Source: Armillaria gallica
Taxonomy: Eukaryota; Basidiomycota; Agaricomycetes; Agaricales; Physalacriaceae
Length of the DNA stretch: 64,000 bases
Reading direction: 5' to 3'
NCBI GenBank assembly: GCA_037576215.1
Contig: JBANDB010000014.1
Coordinates: forward strand, 2,046,001-2,110,000
Numbering within the stretch: position 1 is the first letter of the stretch; the number at the start of each line of letters is the position of its first letter. The position numbers and the translations under genes were made by a program. Shown here in pieces: positions 12,349-24,326 of the stretch. Under the pieces are notes generated by a model. That model worked only from the letters and a program-made list of their open reading frames with translations. It did no database searches and was not told the DNA's origin.

Positions 12349-13159
12349 ATGGCTAAAGGATGGCTCAACCTCGAAACGGCCACAAGCACCCTACCTGAGA
12401 CACAGTTCTTCGAAGGAGATTCAGCGTTCAAGTTTTTAGGGCTCTCGAGGACCACAAGGTTGTATGGTTTCATAGGATGGTGAGTCCGTGTCGTGTCTGT
12501 ACTCAGCCGCCCGTTCTGAGCCTCGCATCGCAGTTTGGTGGTTGGTTTTGTGCTCAGTCTGCTAGGGTCGATATTGCTGTTTATCGGGCAGCTGGGTATA
12601 TTTGCGGGTGAGTCCCCTGCTAGGAGCTTCTATTCTGGATTCTAAGATATGCTGCACAGTGCTCTATGTTATGGGAACGATTGTATCGCTCGTCGGCACG
12701 GGGTTCTTGATTGGGGTGCGTGGCCTCGGACTCCTTCTCTACCATGGGTCTAACTCTGGATTATGTAGTTTTTCAAGCAACTCAAACTTGTAAGTCCGTC
12801 CTCGTACTGGGTTTACTAGCGACGTTGACCCCTTGTGTAAGATGTTCAAGCCTATCCGTGTTGCTGCGACATTCATATTCCTGGGATCCATTGTATTGGT
12901 ATTCATCGCTGCATTTGTGCTTGATAACGATGTACGTCGCCAAGCTATCCTCGGCAGATACTGGTTGCTGACGACCAATGTTCATATCAGATTCTCTGCC
13001 TAAGTACGTCTGGTTTCCTTTTACAGGGCTTCCTTCTACTCCAGCTGATATGCATCGACAGTATTCGTTATCATCGAGTACTTGGCGTATACATGGTATA
13101 CGCTATCATACATCCCCTATGCTCGCGCCGCAGTCACGAAAGCTGTTGGACTGGGCTAA
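12349..13159 (+). CDS. SFT2: SFT2-type vesicle transport membrane protein
   Basis: SFT2 family proteins are small four-helix membrane proteins that help endosome-derived vesicles fuse with the Golgi. Exons: 12349-12479, 12534-12607, 12660-12715, 12769-12789, 12842-12931, 12991-13003, 13062-13159. The protein starts MAKGWLNLETATSTLPETQF and shows four hydrophobic segments: LVVGFVLSLLGSILLFIGQL, VLYVMGTIVSLVGTGFLIG, VAATFIFLGSIVLVFIAAFV and LCLIFVIIEYLAYTWYTLSY. The family signature FKPIRVAATFIFLGS and the end YIPYARAAVTKAVGLG are present. Two exons are microexons, of 21 and 13 nt. It is convergent with the glyoxalase II gene, 268 nt away. Confidence 0.93.
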
Positions 13160-13427
13160 TTGACATCCAGCAATGTAATCCACCATTCGGGACTGTACTA
13201 CTTTTCGTTGCTCAAATGTCTCGTGTCCACAACTACTTATTCTCCCAATCGCTTGTCTCATCGTTTCCGATAATACAGGTTGCTTCATTTCCAAAAATAC
13301 TGAATTGTTATCTTACAGTCGTGATGGGCTACGTTGTCAGTAACCCCAGTAAACTATACACTTCCGCTATCCGACTCACCCCCGGAAGTTGTTCTTCATT
13401 TCCCTAAGCTTGGCCATAACGGCACTC

Positions 13428-14440
13428 TCAGAGGTTTCCGATGTTGCGTGCCTGCAAGCCTCTGTTAAGAAATCGTTCCGGAAAGTAAACGAAGACATAC
13501 TGAACAGTAGCAGTTCCTAGACGCATAAAAACATTCCATTGTTTTTCATCTCCTATTGTTGTCAGTCCAGTCGTTATCTTGTTCTGCTTTACGAGATCGG
13601 CGAGCCGGTCAATTGCCGGATTCTCAGGCTCAACAGACTTGGCAAAGGCAACATTTCCACCGGTGTATTCGTGACCGTTGAGAACCAGGGTACCGTCAGG
13701 AAGTTTGCCAAGGTATGACAAAGCTGCTATCATCTCTGGCGCCGTCCCTTCGAAAAAGCGACCACAGCCGCCGATGAAGAGTGTGTCGCCCGTAAAAACA
13801 CCTCCAGGGTGCAATTTGTTAACTGTATCGGTTACGTAGTAGCAGATAGAGTCTTGGGTATGGCACGGAGTAGCAAGGCATCTGACCTTTGTTAGGCAAA
13901 GCAAGGATACTGAAGTGATTGAAACGTACTTGACATGGATATCTCCCAGCGTGAATTCATCGTTGTCCTTGACGAGTTTCGTCAGAGCGGGGACCTTGTC
14001 ACTGCCGCCGTATATGGGTGCATCTGGAAAGGTCGCGGCCTGGAATAGCCTCGATACGTATCAGAAGAAATGAATGGCAGTACGACATACAAAGGTCTGA
14101 GCGCATTAATAAGCGACACAATCTCAACAAACGGTTCAGCACAGCGTACCTCATTGCCTCCACTGTGATCAAAGTGATGGTGCGTCGTGATTCCCGCGAT
14201 GATTTTCACGCCTGATGTCGATGTGAGCAGTCAGCGGGGCGCGGCTAAGGGTAATCTTCTGGCACCTAGAGTGTCTGCTGCAGACACGACCTTGCCGACG
14301 TCGTATGGGTCGACGGCGGCGGCGGTTTTCGAGGGCTCGTCGATGAGGAGGTAGCTGTAGTTGTCCTGGCGGACAGGGACGGGGACGATCTTCATGACGG
14401 GCGTCTGGGCGATGATGGAGAGTCGGCGCCAAGCTTGCAT
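13428..14440 (-). CDS. GLO2: Glyoxalase II (hydroxyacylglutathione hydrolase)
   Basis: It hydrolyses S-lactoylglutathione to D-lactate and glutathione, the second step of methylglyoxal detoxification. It has the metallo-beta-lactamase fold. The exon chain reads MKIVPVPVRQDNYSYLLID, then GVKIIAGITTHHHFDHSGG (the metal-binding HxHxDH motif), AATFPDAPIYGGSDKVPAL, PCHTQDSICYYV, GVFTGDTLFIGGCGRFFEG and LNGHEYTGGNVAFA, with later metal ligands in the Cys-His-Thr and Gly-His-Glu segments. A final 43-nt intron leads to a short end GLQARNIGNL, which is shorter than most relatives. Two in-frame ATGs exist: 14440, adding a 15-residue leader MQAWRRLSIIAQTPV, and the inner one at MKIVPV. The leader could be a mitochondrial presequence. 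Confidence 0.93.
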
Positions 14441-14697
14441 GTGTCACGTGTGGTGATCCCCGATACACGATGATGATCTCGATCGTTGACATCATACTAC
14501 AACCCATTCGTCTTTAATCTTTTGATGGGTAAGGATGCGCAACCGTCGCATCGCCCTGGGTTGCTTTGTATCTGGACCCGATAAAACATGCAGAGATCCC
14601 CCCTCTTTCTTTCATCTCCCATCTATAAGGGCTTTCAGCCGACCGTCGTTTTCTTTTTCTTTTACGAGTCCATTTAAGCACTCTCGTGCAATATTAC

Positions 14698-15603
14698 ATG
14701 TCTCCAGTAACGCTTCAAGTCGTACAGGACAGCCCTTCAGGCTATTTGATGTCTTCCGGGGCACCAGCTTTGTTTTGGGTAGGTCAACTTGGTCTGTTTA
14801 TGTCGCGGGTGTTCATGTTCTACTCCTCAGAGGTCTTTAAAGAAGCGGAGAGATGAAGATGATGGTGATGAATACCACCAGTCACACCAGTCACATTGTA
14901 ATGAAGAAGAAAGACGAGATGATCCCAGCGGAGGCAGTGGCACCTCGGGAGGGTGTTCCACGTCTGGTAAGGTGTAAGACTTCAACTCGAGCAAAATTCT
15001 CACTTTCCGAAAGATAGCGGAGACTCTCTATCTATGTTTTCAACCAGCTCTGAGAATGGTACACAGAGCTCCCAGGGGTCTAGTACTTCATGTTCCACAA
15101 CCATAACGCCCACCACATCTGCCACCGTAGACATGAGTGCAACTGGTAGCAGGCCGATGTCCACAGTCAGAGCCAGTACACCCCCACTACCAACTTCTTC
15201 GTCTTCTCCTATAGAAAGCAGTTCACCCTCGACGGGATTAAGCACTCAGCCAAAGTCCCACAGCAACAAAGGCGCCATTATAGGCGGCATCGTTGGCGGC
15301 GTCGTCATCCTCTCCATCGCAGCCCTTGTACTCTTCATTTTCCTCCGACGCCGTAGGCGCATGAAGCACACAGCCCCATCCGCCGAATTCCTTCACCCCA
15401 ATTCACCTTTCCAGCGCTTGAACACTGCTAGATCAGGTTCTCCCACGCGCACCCGCTCTGTGTTCGATATGTTGCCGAGCCCAAACAGTGGAGATGCAGG
15501 CAGAAAAAGTTTGCTACGCTCTTTGTCGCGGCGCGACTACAAGGCGCCCCCAACTTTGGAGAAAGTCACCGTACATACTACTTCAGCAGTGCATGCTCTT
15601 TGA
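14698..15603 (+). CDS. Ser/Thr-rich single-pass membrane protein
   Basis: The secure part is 15034-15603. It has a Ser/Thr/Pro-rich stretch (probable O-glycosylated outside region), then a glycine-rich membrane helix (KGAIIGGIVGGVVILSIAAL onward), an RRRRR stop-transfer cluster and a basic cytoplasmic tail with SPTRTRSVFDM and SLSRRDYKAP. This layout is common among basidiomycete WSC/Mid2-like surface proteins, but no named domain is visible. The 5' end is inferred: exons 14698-14778 and 14831-14966, then an AAG-type acceptor before 15014, keep one frame. A TATA-like TATAAG near 14622 fits a start at 14698. This start gives no signal peptide, so the true first exon may be different. It is divergent from GLO2. 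Confidence 0.6.
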
Positions 15604-15833
15604 TTTGTTCTCCAGGCTGGATCCGATCAAAAACTCTTCACGCCGTTTGAGACCGTGATTATTTATATACCTTCTTCATGTCCTCCCGTACCCTGTATCC
15701 GCATAGCTGCTTACTTGCATTCAGTGTATTTTTTATTAGACCTAGTTCCGCGTTTCATCTATACATCAAGGTCATGATTCCGATCAAAGTTGCATCAGTG
15801 ATAAAGAAATTACGAGATATTACAGTTACTATA

Positions 15834-18370
15834 TTAATCACTAAGAATGGCCTGGACGACGTTGCCGACTCTAAGCTGCCGTAGATCAGTATACGTCTGC
15901 AATGTCACAATGAGTAGTGTTCAACAAGAATCAAGACAAAACCCACCTGTCCACATCCAACAAAAATAATAGGTTGCCCTGTAACGTATGTCATCGACAG
16001 CGCTGCGCCGACCTGCAAATCATGTTTCAATGCAATGTTACAACAGCTAAGAGAGAGACCAGATCACCTTATCATCCACCGTATCCCACTTTGTTACAAG
16101 CATGCCATCAATACCTCTACCCTTCCCCGCTCCACCTGAGGCAGAAGAGAAATCTTTCAGGGCTCGATCAAACTTTGTTAGCTGGTCCACGGCCTCGTTG
16201 CCCACAAGCGCTTCACCAACAAAGATGATCTTGTCTGGGTTATTGACCGCAACAAGCTAGACGGTACGTTAGACACCATCGCCACAGCTGGAGTTATGCC
16301 CTTACCTTGGCTAGAGCACGCATGAGAGGCTGATGGAAGAAAATAATCAACTACCGCTGTACTTCATGAATCAAAAACAGCATACCTCGTTGTCCTGCAT
16401 TCTACCTGCGGTGTCGATCAAAACAACATCAAAGTCGTTATCTTTAGCTAGGCCACATTCAGCTGCGCGTTAACATGTTGAGAGAATTCTCCACACCGTA
16501 TGTAATAGCTTCCCGTGCTATGCCTGCGGCGTCCTTACCATATCCACGCTCAAAAAGCTCCACTTTGGCCTTGCTATTCGTGGCGCCGTCTACACCCAGC
16601 ATGCTCAGATTACGGACGTGAACCCGCAACTGCTCCACGGCGCCACTCCTTGATCAAGATCAGACCACAGCACTGCAGGACATCGCAAACGTACATACCT
16701 GAAGGTGTCACAAGCGGCAATCAAGACCCGCAATCCATTTTGGATCAGCCAAAAACAAACTTTGGATAGATTCGTGCTTTTACCAACGCCATTGACGCCG
16801 ACGAACGTAATTGAGTACGGCGCACGTTGGTGATTAGATGGGACCGGGGCAGTTAGCTTGTTGCGAATAGAAAGAAGGAGGTCGGTAGATGTTTTAGGTG
16901 TTAGGATACGTGTTAAAGACGTTGAAAGCGCAAGGCGAACAGCCGTATTCGTTGCTGGTGATAGAATGGGTAAGCGCAACAAGATAAGATTGTCATAAGA
17001 CTTACTTTGAAACCCGCCAACCTTCTTGCCTACTAAACTCTCCCCAACACCTTCGCATACCTTATCAGCAATTTCCTTAGCAACATTCTTTTTCATCAAA
17101 TGCTGTTTCATTCCATCGAGGACAGGCTTGAGATCGGCCTCCGTCAACACCTTGGAACCCGTCAGCCGTGCGAATAATGAACCCAAAGCACCCAGTGATC
17201 CAGATGTCGCATTCGCTTTCTTGTTTTCAGCGGGCCTGAGTATATCATCGGCGACGTCAAATTCCCAGTCCTTGACTTCATACATCCCATCCGCTCGGAC
17301 ATGACCTAGAGAGGTTTTATCGACGAGGGCGTCCAGGTCAAGCTTTTTGACGCCTCCGTTGACAGGTTTGTCTACACTATAATCAAAGGTCTTCATGTCC
17401 TGTTCGGTGATCTCCTCGTCTCCCCACTTGCGACCCGCCTTCGTTTTCGCTTGTCGCTTATTAGGAGCCTCGGAGCTAGGTCAAGAACGTCAGATAAATC
17501 ATGGACAAAGATTTAGAGATATTCATACTCGGAGCTCGGCAGACTGTCCCGGTCAAACGAATCCGCAGCTCTGCCCCCACCTCGCCCACCTCGCCTGCCC
17601 CCACGGCCCCGTAATCGGTTCCTCAGGGCCTGAACATTGCGGGCGATCTGTTGCTCGTCTTGTGGGTTATCCGTCGGCTGAGAGGGGACTGGTTGACAAT
17701 ATAAGATAGCGGTTTAGCGAAAATATAAGTCGTATTCACCTGTGCTTGGATCATCCGAGGGTGGGCTGGGTTCTACAGCGACAACAGGTCGAATGGGAGC
17801 GCGACTCCTTGATTTCCGGTCCTGTATATCATACTTGAGTCAAAGATCATCCATAGAGTAAAATGACGCACCTTGTCTTCAAGTTCCCTCAACAACTTGT
17901 CGAATACCTGGTCCCATCGCTCAAACACTTTCGAAAAATTCCAGCTCATCGGACTCTCCTTCGCCGCTGTCGTCTTAGCATTGACCTTGTGAAGAGACGT
18001 TACAAATGTCGCCAAAAAGGGTTCGAACATTTTCATGAAGAGATTCTTGAGGGCAACCAAAAGTTCGTCGACGTATGTCAGTTGGAGGATGCGCTGGTAT
18101 GCGACAACGAAAATCAGCTCCAGGTCATTCACAAAGGTCCACTTGACCGCATATCCATCTTTTTCGTACTTTTCATCCGTGGTGCGACCTTCGATGAGAG
18201 CTTCACGAATGAGGGAATTGACGGGGGACGCTGAGGACGATGCGAGGTGAGACGCTTCCGGTGTAAATGACCGTGACCATAACACAATCCCGCCTATAAT
18301 GATGTCAGTATTGAAAGGTTGGGACAGCGAACAAAAGACCTCTGTGCGAGATAGAGCAGTGGTCGAGCAT
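15834..18370 (-). CDS. SRP101: Signal recognition particle receptor subunit alpha
   Basis: This is the docking GTPase that receives SRP-ribosome complexes at the ER membrane. The first exon encodes only MLDHCSISHRG. After a 45-nt intron it continues GGIVLWSRSFTPEASH. Together these match the SRX domain start, followed by SPVNSLIREALIEGR and LTYVDELLVALKNLF, which binds SRP receptor beta. The middle is a charged linker. The NG GTPase domain has G1 ITFVGVNGVGKSTNLSKV, the AACDTFR motif, G3 VLIDTAGRMQDNE, G4 LVTKWDTVDDKVGAALSM and IIFVGCGQTYTDL. It ends QLRVGNVVQAILSD. Several introns of 50-70 nt interrupt it. All key GTPase residues are present. Confidence is high. Confidence 0.94.
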
Positions 18371-18676
18371 GGGAACGAAGTAAACCAGACAAGAAGAGCG
18401 TACTGTTCAACAGATACTGCTCTGCCAAGGGATAAGTGAATATCCCTGTCCTTTCAGTACTAGTACAAGCTGCACGCAATGTTGGCGAGATGATGAGAGT
18501 AACAATGGTCGGACGAGTGCAGTGCACCGTTTACCGAACTTCCATATCGGGAACTAGCAATACCGCTCACGTCATCTGGAAGCGTAAATGAAATGATATT
18601 CGTGAAGACAGCCCAAGGAAAGCAAGTAGAGAGTAAAAATTCAAAAAGAAAACGTAAAGAAAAAGAGTGACATGTA

Positions 18677-21600
18677 TCAAGCTTGATTAGTATTAGACCC
18701 AGAACTTCCAGCAGAAGCAGCCGATGCCTGCGTTCTCATTACACCAGGAACCTTTCGTTCAATCATTCCCCGAATCTCTCTCAAATGCTGTATACCCTCA
18801 TTCGTCGAGGGAGACATCTCCGGGAGTAGACTCAGACGCTTTTCCGTTATACCGAGACTCCGATAAATTGTGGGCATGACTCTTGGAGCGTAGTCCAGCA
18901 TCATGTTGTCCTGGAAGCACACATTTAGTACATGTAATCCGCAACCATCTCAATATAAAAACTTACGTCCAGACGCAAGAGTTGCAGGGCTCGATGCATC
19001 CACTGCATAGCAAGTTTGAATGCAGGATCAGAAGGTGCAGACATATCAATGATAGGGGCAGTCTACGCAACCAGTTAGCTATAACAACAACATTCAACGA
19101 CAAGACTGCTGGCTCACTCGATGAATGATAACAATGATACAAGTCTGAGACAGCGTAGGAACATCAGGTCGCATGGAGAGGACGGTGTCAATGTTAGTAC
19201 GAGACAAGAGAGTGAGGAGATCCTGCACGGGGGCCGAAGGCGACAAGTGCTCCACGAAATGATTCTCATATTTGGCCATTTCGTCCCCAGTTATGGGCTT
19301 CTCGACCGGAGGCGGAGGCTGCGCAGGGTGGGAGGGTTGCGGTGCCGCGATTCCCTGCCTGTACCACGCTTGTGCCGGCTGAGGATCATGAGGATACCAC
19401 CCTGGTTGCTGCTGAGGCATGGGAGCGCCGGAGTGACCCATGGGCAAGCGAGCCTGCATTTGCATTTGAGGCTGACCCATGGCTTGCTGTTGTTGCATGG
19501 GCATACCCATGGGAAGCGATTGCGATGCCGGAGGCTGCGTTGGAGGGGTACCGGCCGGAGGGTGCGAACTCTGGAACTTAACCTGCTCGGACAACATTCG
19601 CACCGACCGTTCCAACTGGCCGATCGACGTCTACATAATAAAAGAGTTATTAATTGGTCGCAGTGGATTAACACCGGCAATGCATACCTCATGGCTTCTA
19701 CTGACTTCACTCTGCCATCGCGTGATCTCATTCTTGATATTGTGTATTTCAGGAATGAGAATTTGAGCTACCACTTCTTTCACTTGTCTATCAATAGCGA
19801 TATTGATATTGGACGCGAGAATCTGTGCAAGCTTGTTGGAAAACTCCGGGCGAAGTAACAGACTTTCCATCTCCGCGGGAAGACGCTACGACGGGTACAT
19901 TAGCACTAATCAAGGACACTAGAAGAAGTAGACTTACTCGTGAGACAAGGTCCGTCAAGCCCCTTCCGAGCTGGTCATTCAAAACGGTTTTCACCTCGTT
20001 CCTGGTGATACTCTCAAGAGAAGGAAGAACTGAATTCTGGACCTCGTTCTTGACGGCGACCTCGACGACCCTGGTAGTGTTCCTTGTCAGTTCCGTGGAA
20101 ATCAACTTCAGAATCTTTTCTTGGCGAGCGAAGTCTTCTGCCTGTTCGTGTGCTCGGGCATCCTCAAATCGTTGCTCTGTAAACAATAAGTCAGATCATT
20201 CATCAGCACTGTCAAAGCAAGCTACTCACGTTGCTTGTCCATCTCTTTGTTGAGCGAGCGCGTGATTCTTGTATGCAAGCTGTCCTCCAACTTCTTCATC
20301 TCCTTAGTCAGAGCTTGTCCGACGGGTACCTCGGTGTTCTCCTTCTCCTTGCCCTTCCCATTATCGTCCTTACCACCCCAAGATACGTTCTTCCCCTTCT
20401 GACCTTTCCCCTTTGACTCATGCGTCCGTCCCTCGTCCCTCGACACATCAACCTCAACCTCTTCCGACGGTGGCGTCCTCAAGCGGGGAGGTGCCGCCGG
20501 CTGAAGAGCAGCAGCAACCGTCGGCGCCTGCCTGGCCTTTTCAGGGGGAGGCTGTGGAGGAGCGATAGGAGGATACTTCGCTGTCGTCGACGAAAGTGCA
20601 ACATCAAACCACTCTCTACGGATAAGAATCTGGTCGACACCACTCGAATGTACAGAGAACGCCGCCAGGGCCAAGTCCCCAGGAGGTACCTTAGCAGCGA
20701 CGCAAGCGGCGTAGGCCTCGTCCCCATTGGGGTCTGCGTCTGCCGTTAAGATGACGAAATGTATGGTGGGTTTCGGCCCGGAAAACTCGACGACCTGCTC
20801 GACGTAACCCCTGCCAGACTCGTCACCCATGATCACAGGCGAGTCCATGTTCAACTTGAAAGCGATCATACTGTCACGCCTCGAGTTAGCGATCCAAAGA
20901 GTCTGAATCCGTGCATCGTAGCTAACATGGCCGAACATGTTTAACTCGTCAGGACCACCAGCACTGTTTACGAATTTAATTGTAGAAAGCACTGCTTTCG
21001 TATTGGACGAAAGGAGCTGGAACACAGTCCCGTTCTTCCTACCAACGACTATGACACCGTCTGCGTATGTGAGCGACGAGGGCATGTCTTCGCCACGGAT
21101 CTTATGGCTGGCATAAGGAACTCTGTCTTGGATATTCCATGTTGTCAGAGTAGAGTCGGTGGAAATGGTAAGGAGCGCGTATTGAAGGGTATCAAAGTCG
21201 AAGGCAATCAGTGACTGCGTAAATTAGCAATCAGTTATTGTCAATGCAGATTTGGAAGGAAAGGGTAAACTTACAGAAGACAAAGTCATGAGATGACCGA
21301 TGTGACGAAGGTCACTATGAGGCAAGTTGGGACCATGCAATCCAGAAACATTGGCTAAATCGATCAGATAAATTTGGCTATCAGAAGCAACTGCAAGAGT
21401 GTCGGGATCTTTGGGATGCCATTTCACAGACTGGAGAGGCTCTGCATCCGGTGAAGGTGCTACACAAAGCAACAAAGTTCCCCTGTAGATGTTCAATACT
21501 CAATCAGTTCGAATGATAACAAGGACATACGGGACATCATCGGTGATTACTTCAGGGAGCTCCCAAACGACAAAGCCACCATCAGAAGTGACACCGGCCA

Positions 21601-23428
21601 AGCGATTGCCAAAGACCGCCATGTCGGAGACGCTGGCGTTTCCAAAGGTAGGCGGTAACTGAAGTAGAGTTCGATCTCCATTCGAGCGCGAGATCACACG
21701 AACACGCCCCCTGCTCATCGCGTAGGCCACCCAGTGCGTGGCACCGATGGTTGTCCCAGGAAGAAAGATGGTCTCCTGCTTAACCAAAGCAATCGCCGTC
21801 GATTTGACAGAATCCCTTGGGGCCTGTATTTCATCCAAAGACTGAGAGACATCGAAGATGATAGTCTGCGGCTGAGAACTAACCGAGAGTTGTAAGCAAA
21901 AAGACAATCGTGCGGTAAATAACATGAACGCACTTCGCGTTCGCGTAATTCTTGTTTCCTCTGCCCTGGCCACGCCTGATGCTACCGCCACGAGGTCCCG
22001 GGGAGCTTTCCTTGTCTCGCCTGCTACCGCCATTGCTCTGGATGGTACCTTGTTGGCTGCCCGGTGATTCACCCATGCGCGCACGTTGTGCTTGTGTCTT
22101 TGGGGGAGAGAGGCGGGGAGAGGGCTCACGGCCCGGTGCGGGTTTTGGAGGAAGAGGTGGCGGTGGAACTCGAGGATCTACCTGAGACAACCTTGTATCC
22201 GCCGTGGACCTAGGCGTGTAATCGCTGCTCGATGGATCATACAGATCGTATGGTGAAGTCTGCTGAGGGTATGACTGGATGTTAGTCATCTGTTCCAAGA
22301 GGTTTTCGACAGATCGTCGCTTCGGGTCCGACACTGTCGTCCACGTTGATTCTTCGCCACCACTTGAAACATTTGAAGCCTGGGGGACCTTTTTCTTGGT
22401 AGGTCCTGAGGCCGAAGTGAGAGCGTCGAAAGGAGAAACAAAGTCGAACATGGTCTTTTGTGGTTCTGCGGCTGGCTGCGGTGGTAGCTGCTGGGGTTGG
22501 GGTGGAGCAGGAGCACGAGGGATGTCTGCGGTAAGATCGATAGTATCCTGATACTGGGGGCCGTAGGGACGGTACTCTTCCTGGGACTGATATGGTGGCG
22601 ATGGAGCGGCAGGGTTGGCAGAATTGTGAGGAGATTCTGAATAATTTGACCTTGGGGCGGTTCTACAGGCAAGATAGAAGGCATGTCAGTACGAGCAAGC
22701 ATAAAAGAAGGTCAGATGCATCGTTGTCTGCCACGCAACTTCCGCGTGTGGATGCCGATCATGGCACCAAGGCAGACACAGCAGACATTATGCAGGGACG
22801 TGCTGCACGGCAGCGAATGAAATGCGCATGCGTCGAAAGAAATGAGGATCGAAAGAAACGAGGATAAGATCAACGTCGGCAAGCAAACGCGTCTGACACG
22901 AAACAGTGGCAAGAACATATAATATACTCACCCAGACATCAGCTGTTCCAACAGCAATTTTCCTTGTGCTTCTGCGCTTGCTGCAGAACCTCCTGATCCA
23001 GACCTCGGCTGCGAACCTCCTGGAGGCGTAGGAATCTGCTGTGGTGGCATAGTCGGACCAGGCACAGCATTCGAGTTCCTAGGCGCTGGGTTGCTTGGAG
23101 GGCCAGCAAGTAAAGATAAGAGTGCGTTTTGCCTTTCGGCAAGGGTAGGGTTCGAGTTACTGCTCGCATGCGGCGACGATGGTTCGTCAGACACGGACAT
23201 CATGGGCGTTGTTGGATTGGACCCGTTGCTTCCGTAACTCTCCTGCTGACTGAATGTCTGTTGGGACTGGGAAAGGTCAGAAGACGAAGAATTGATATGT
23301 TGAAATAGAGTATCGATGTTGGAAGAAGAAATGTTGTGCGATAGATGCTGACTGGAGTGATACTGTGGCTGGGGCTGCTGTACAGGTGGTGTCGAGCCGC
23401 GAGAAAAAAGGTTGTTACGAGCCTCCAT
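18677..23428 (-). CDS. EDC4: EDC4/Ge-1-like enhancer of mRNA decapping
   Basis: EDC4 is a P-body scaffold that joins the decapping enzyme DCP2 to its activators. The N-terminus (MEARNNLFSRGSTPP) is long, low-complexity and rich in Gln, Ser and Pro. Next come MFDFVSPFDALTSASGPTKK, an RGG-like patch (SIRRGQGRGNKNYANAK) and a WD40-like propeller (THWVAYAMSRGRVRVISR, SVKWHPKDPDTLAVASDSQ, ADGVIVVGRKNGTVFQLL). Then come a Lys/Glu-rich linker, a predicted coiled-coil region (FARQEKILKLISTELTRN) and a Pro/Gln/Met-rich segment. The C-terminal helical domain contains MLDYAPRVMPTIYRSLGITE and ends SGSNTNQA. The order of domains matches EDC4. The long disordered front is an addition compared with animal proteins. 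The assignment rests on overall architecture. Confidence 0.8.
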
Positions 23429-24190
23429 TACCGTCAGAGACGACAGAAAGATGGCCGACAGAGGTCGTGGGCGTCGACGATAAACAATGGAAGGATGAGA
23501 GAAAAAGGTGAAATTTCTAGCTGAGGCTCAACACGCCGGATACACGAGGCGTGATGTTCTTCGGGCTTTGCCGGAGGCATGCCAGTAGGGAACAATAAAA
23601 TTAAAAAACCGGGCAAAAACCAGGTCGTTCAGCGACTATATTTGCTATACGATAAGAGAAGGAATAAATACAGATTATCATCGACGTCGAAATACTACAG
23701 ACAGGATGAGAGCTGGTTGTTAGGATTTTTAAGCTCGATCATTCAGTTAAGCGTCCGTCTATCGCAGGCGAGCGGTAGCTACTATCTGTCCCTTGAGAAC
23801 GAGAGACGTACAGAAACATACAGAGATTATGACAATCGTCAATGCGGATATGACTACCTCGTTCATCAACACGCGTCAGTAACACGTCTCTGGGCCACCA
23901 GCCTGGTTCGATAGGTTCGATTTCGGCAACGTAAAGAAAACCCACTTCTGCGGTGACACGGTGGGCAGCATGCTGAAGTGGAGGCCGGCGATAAAGGACT
24001 ATGGCCTTTTAGATAGATCCGACCGGGATTACGCTTGCAGTTAACGAGATACCATCCTTGAGAAGTCGTGCTGACTGCTAGGTCAAATGATAAGCTGTAA
24101 GGATACCCCGTCACATTGTCCGTCGCCTGGATATTTAATGCACCATTTTGTGGACAGCCAATAAGAGGGCTATGCGCGAATATCTGAATA

Positions 24191-24201
24191 GCTGAGTCAG
24201 C
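24191..24201. promoter_or_regulatory. AP-1/Yap-type palindrome upstream of metallothionein
   Basis: GCTGAGTCAGC is a perfect 11-nt palindrome around the TGAGTCA core bound by AP-1 family bZIP factors. It lies 34 nt before the TATA box and about 126 nt before the ATG. bZIP factors of this class drive oxidative-stress and metal responses in fungi, so it is a likely control site. This is inferred from position and sequence only. Confidence 0.5.
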
Positions 24202-24234
24202 GATTGAACAACAGGAGTAAACAGTCCGAGGGCA

Positions 24235-24240
24235 TATAAA
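24235..24240 (+). promoter_or_regulatory. TATA box of the metallothionein gene
   Basis: TATAAA followed by more A residues sits 87 nt before the ATG at 24327. This is a typical spacing for a strongly induced fungal gene. Confidence 0.6.
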
Positions 24241-24326
24241 AAAGGAACCAATTAGCAGGTGCTCTCCAACAAACTCTCCCACAAACCACAACTGCCACGA
24301 TCAGCCTTCACAAACCTTGATTTACA

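Larger units (their letters stand above)
23429..24326. other. Divergent intergenic region between EDC4 and metallothionein
   Basis: This 0.9 kb stretch should hold the promoters of both genes. Near the metallothionein it carries CCAAT boxes at about 24158 and 24248, an AP-1-like palindrome (24191-24201) and a TATA box (24235-24240). A 141-codon minus-strand frame across 23866-24291 lacks an ATG start and is not supported. Confidence 0.6.

Noticed and set aside
23866..24291. 141-codon minus-strand frame upstream of the metallothionein gene
   Set aside because: It has no ATG start, lies over the TATA and AP-1 signals of the metallothionein promoter, and shows no family motif.
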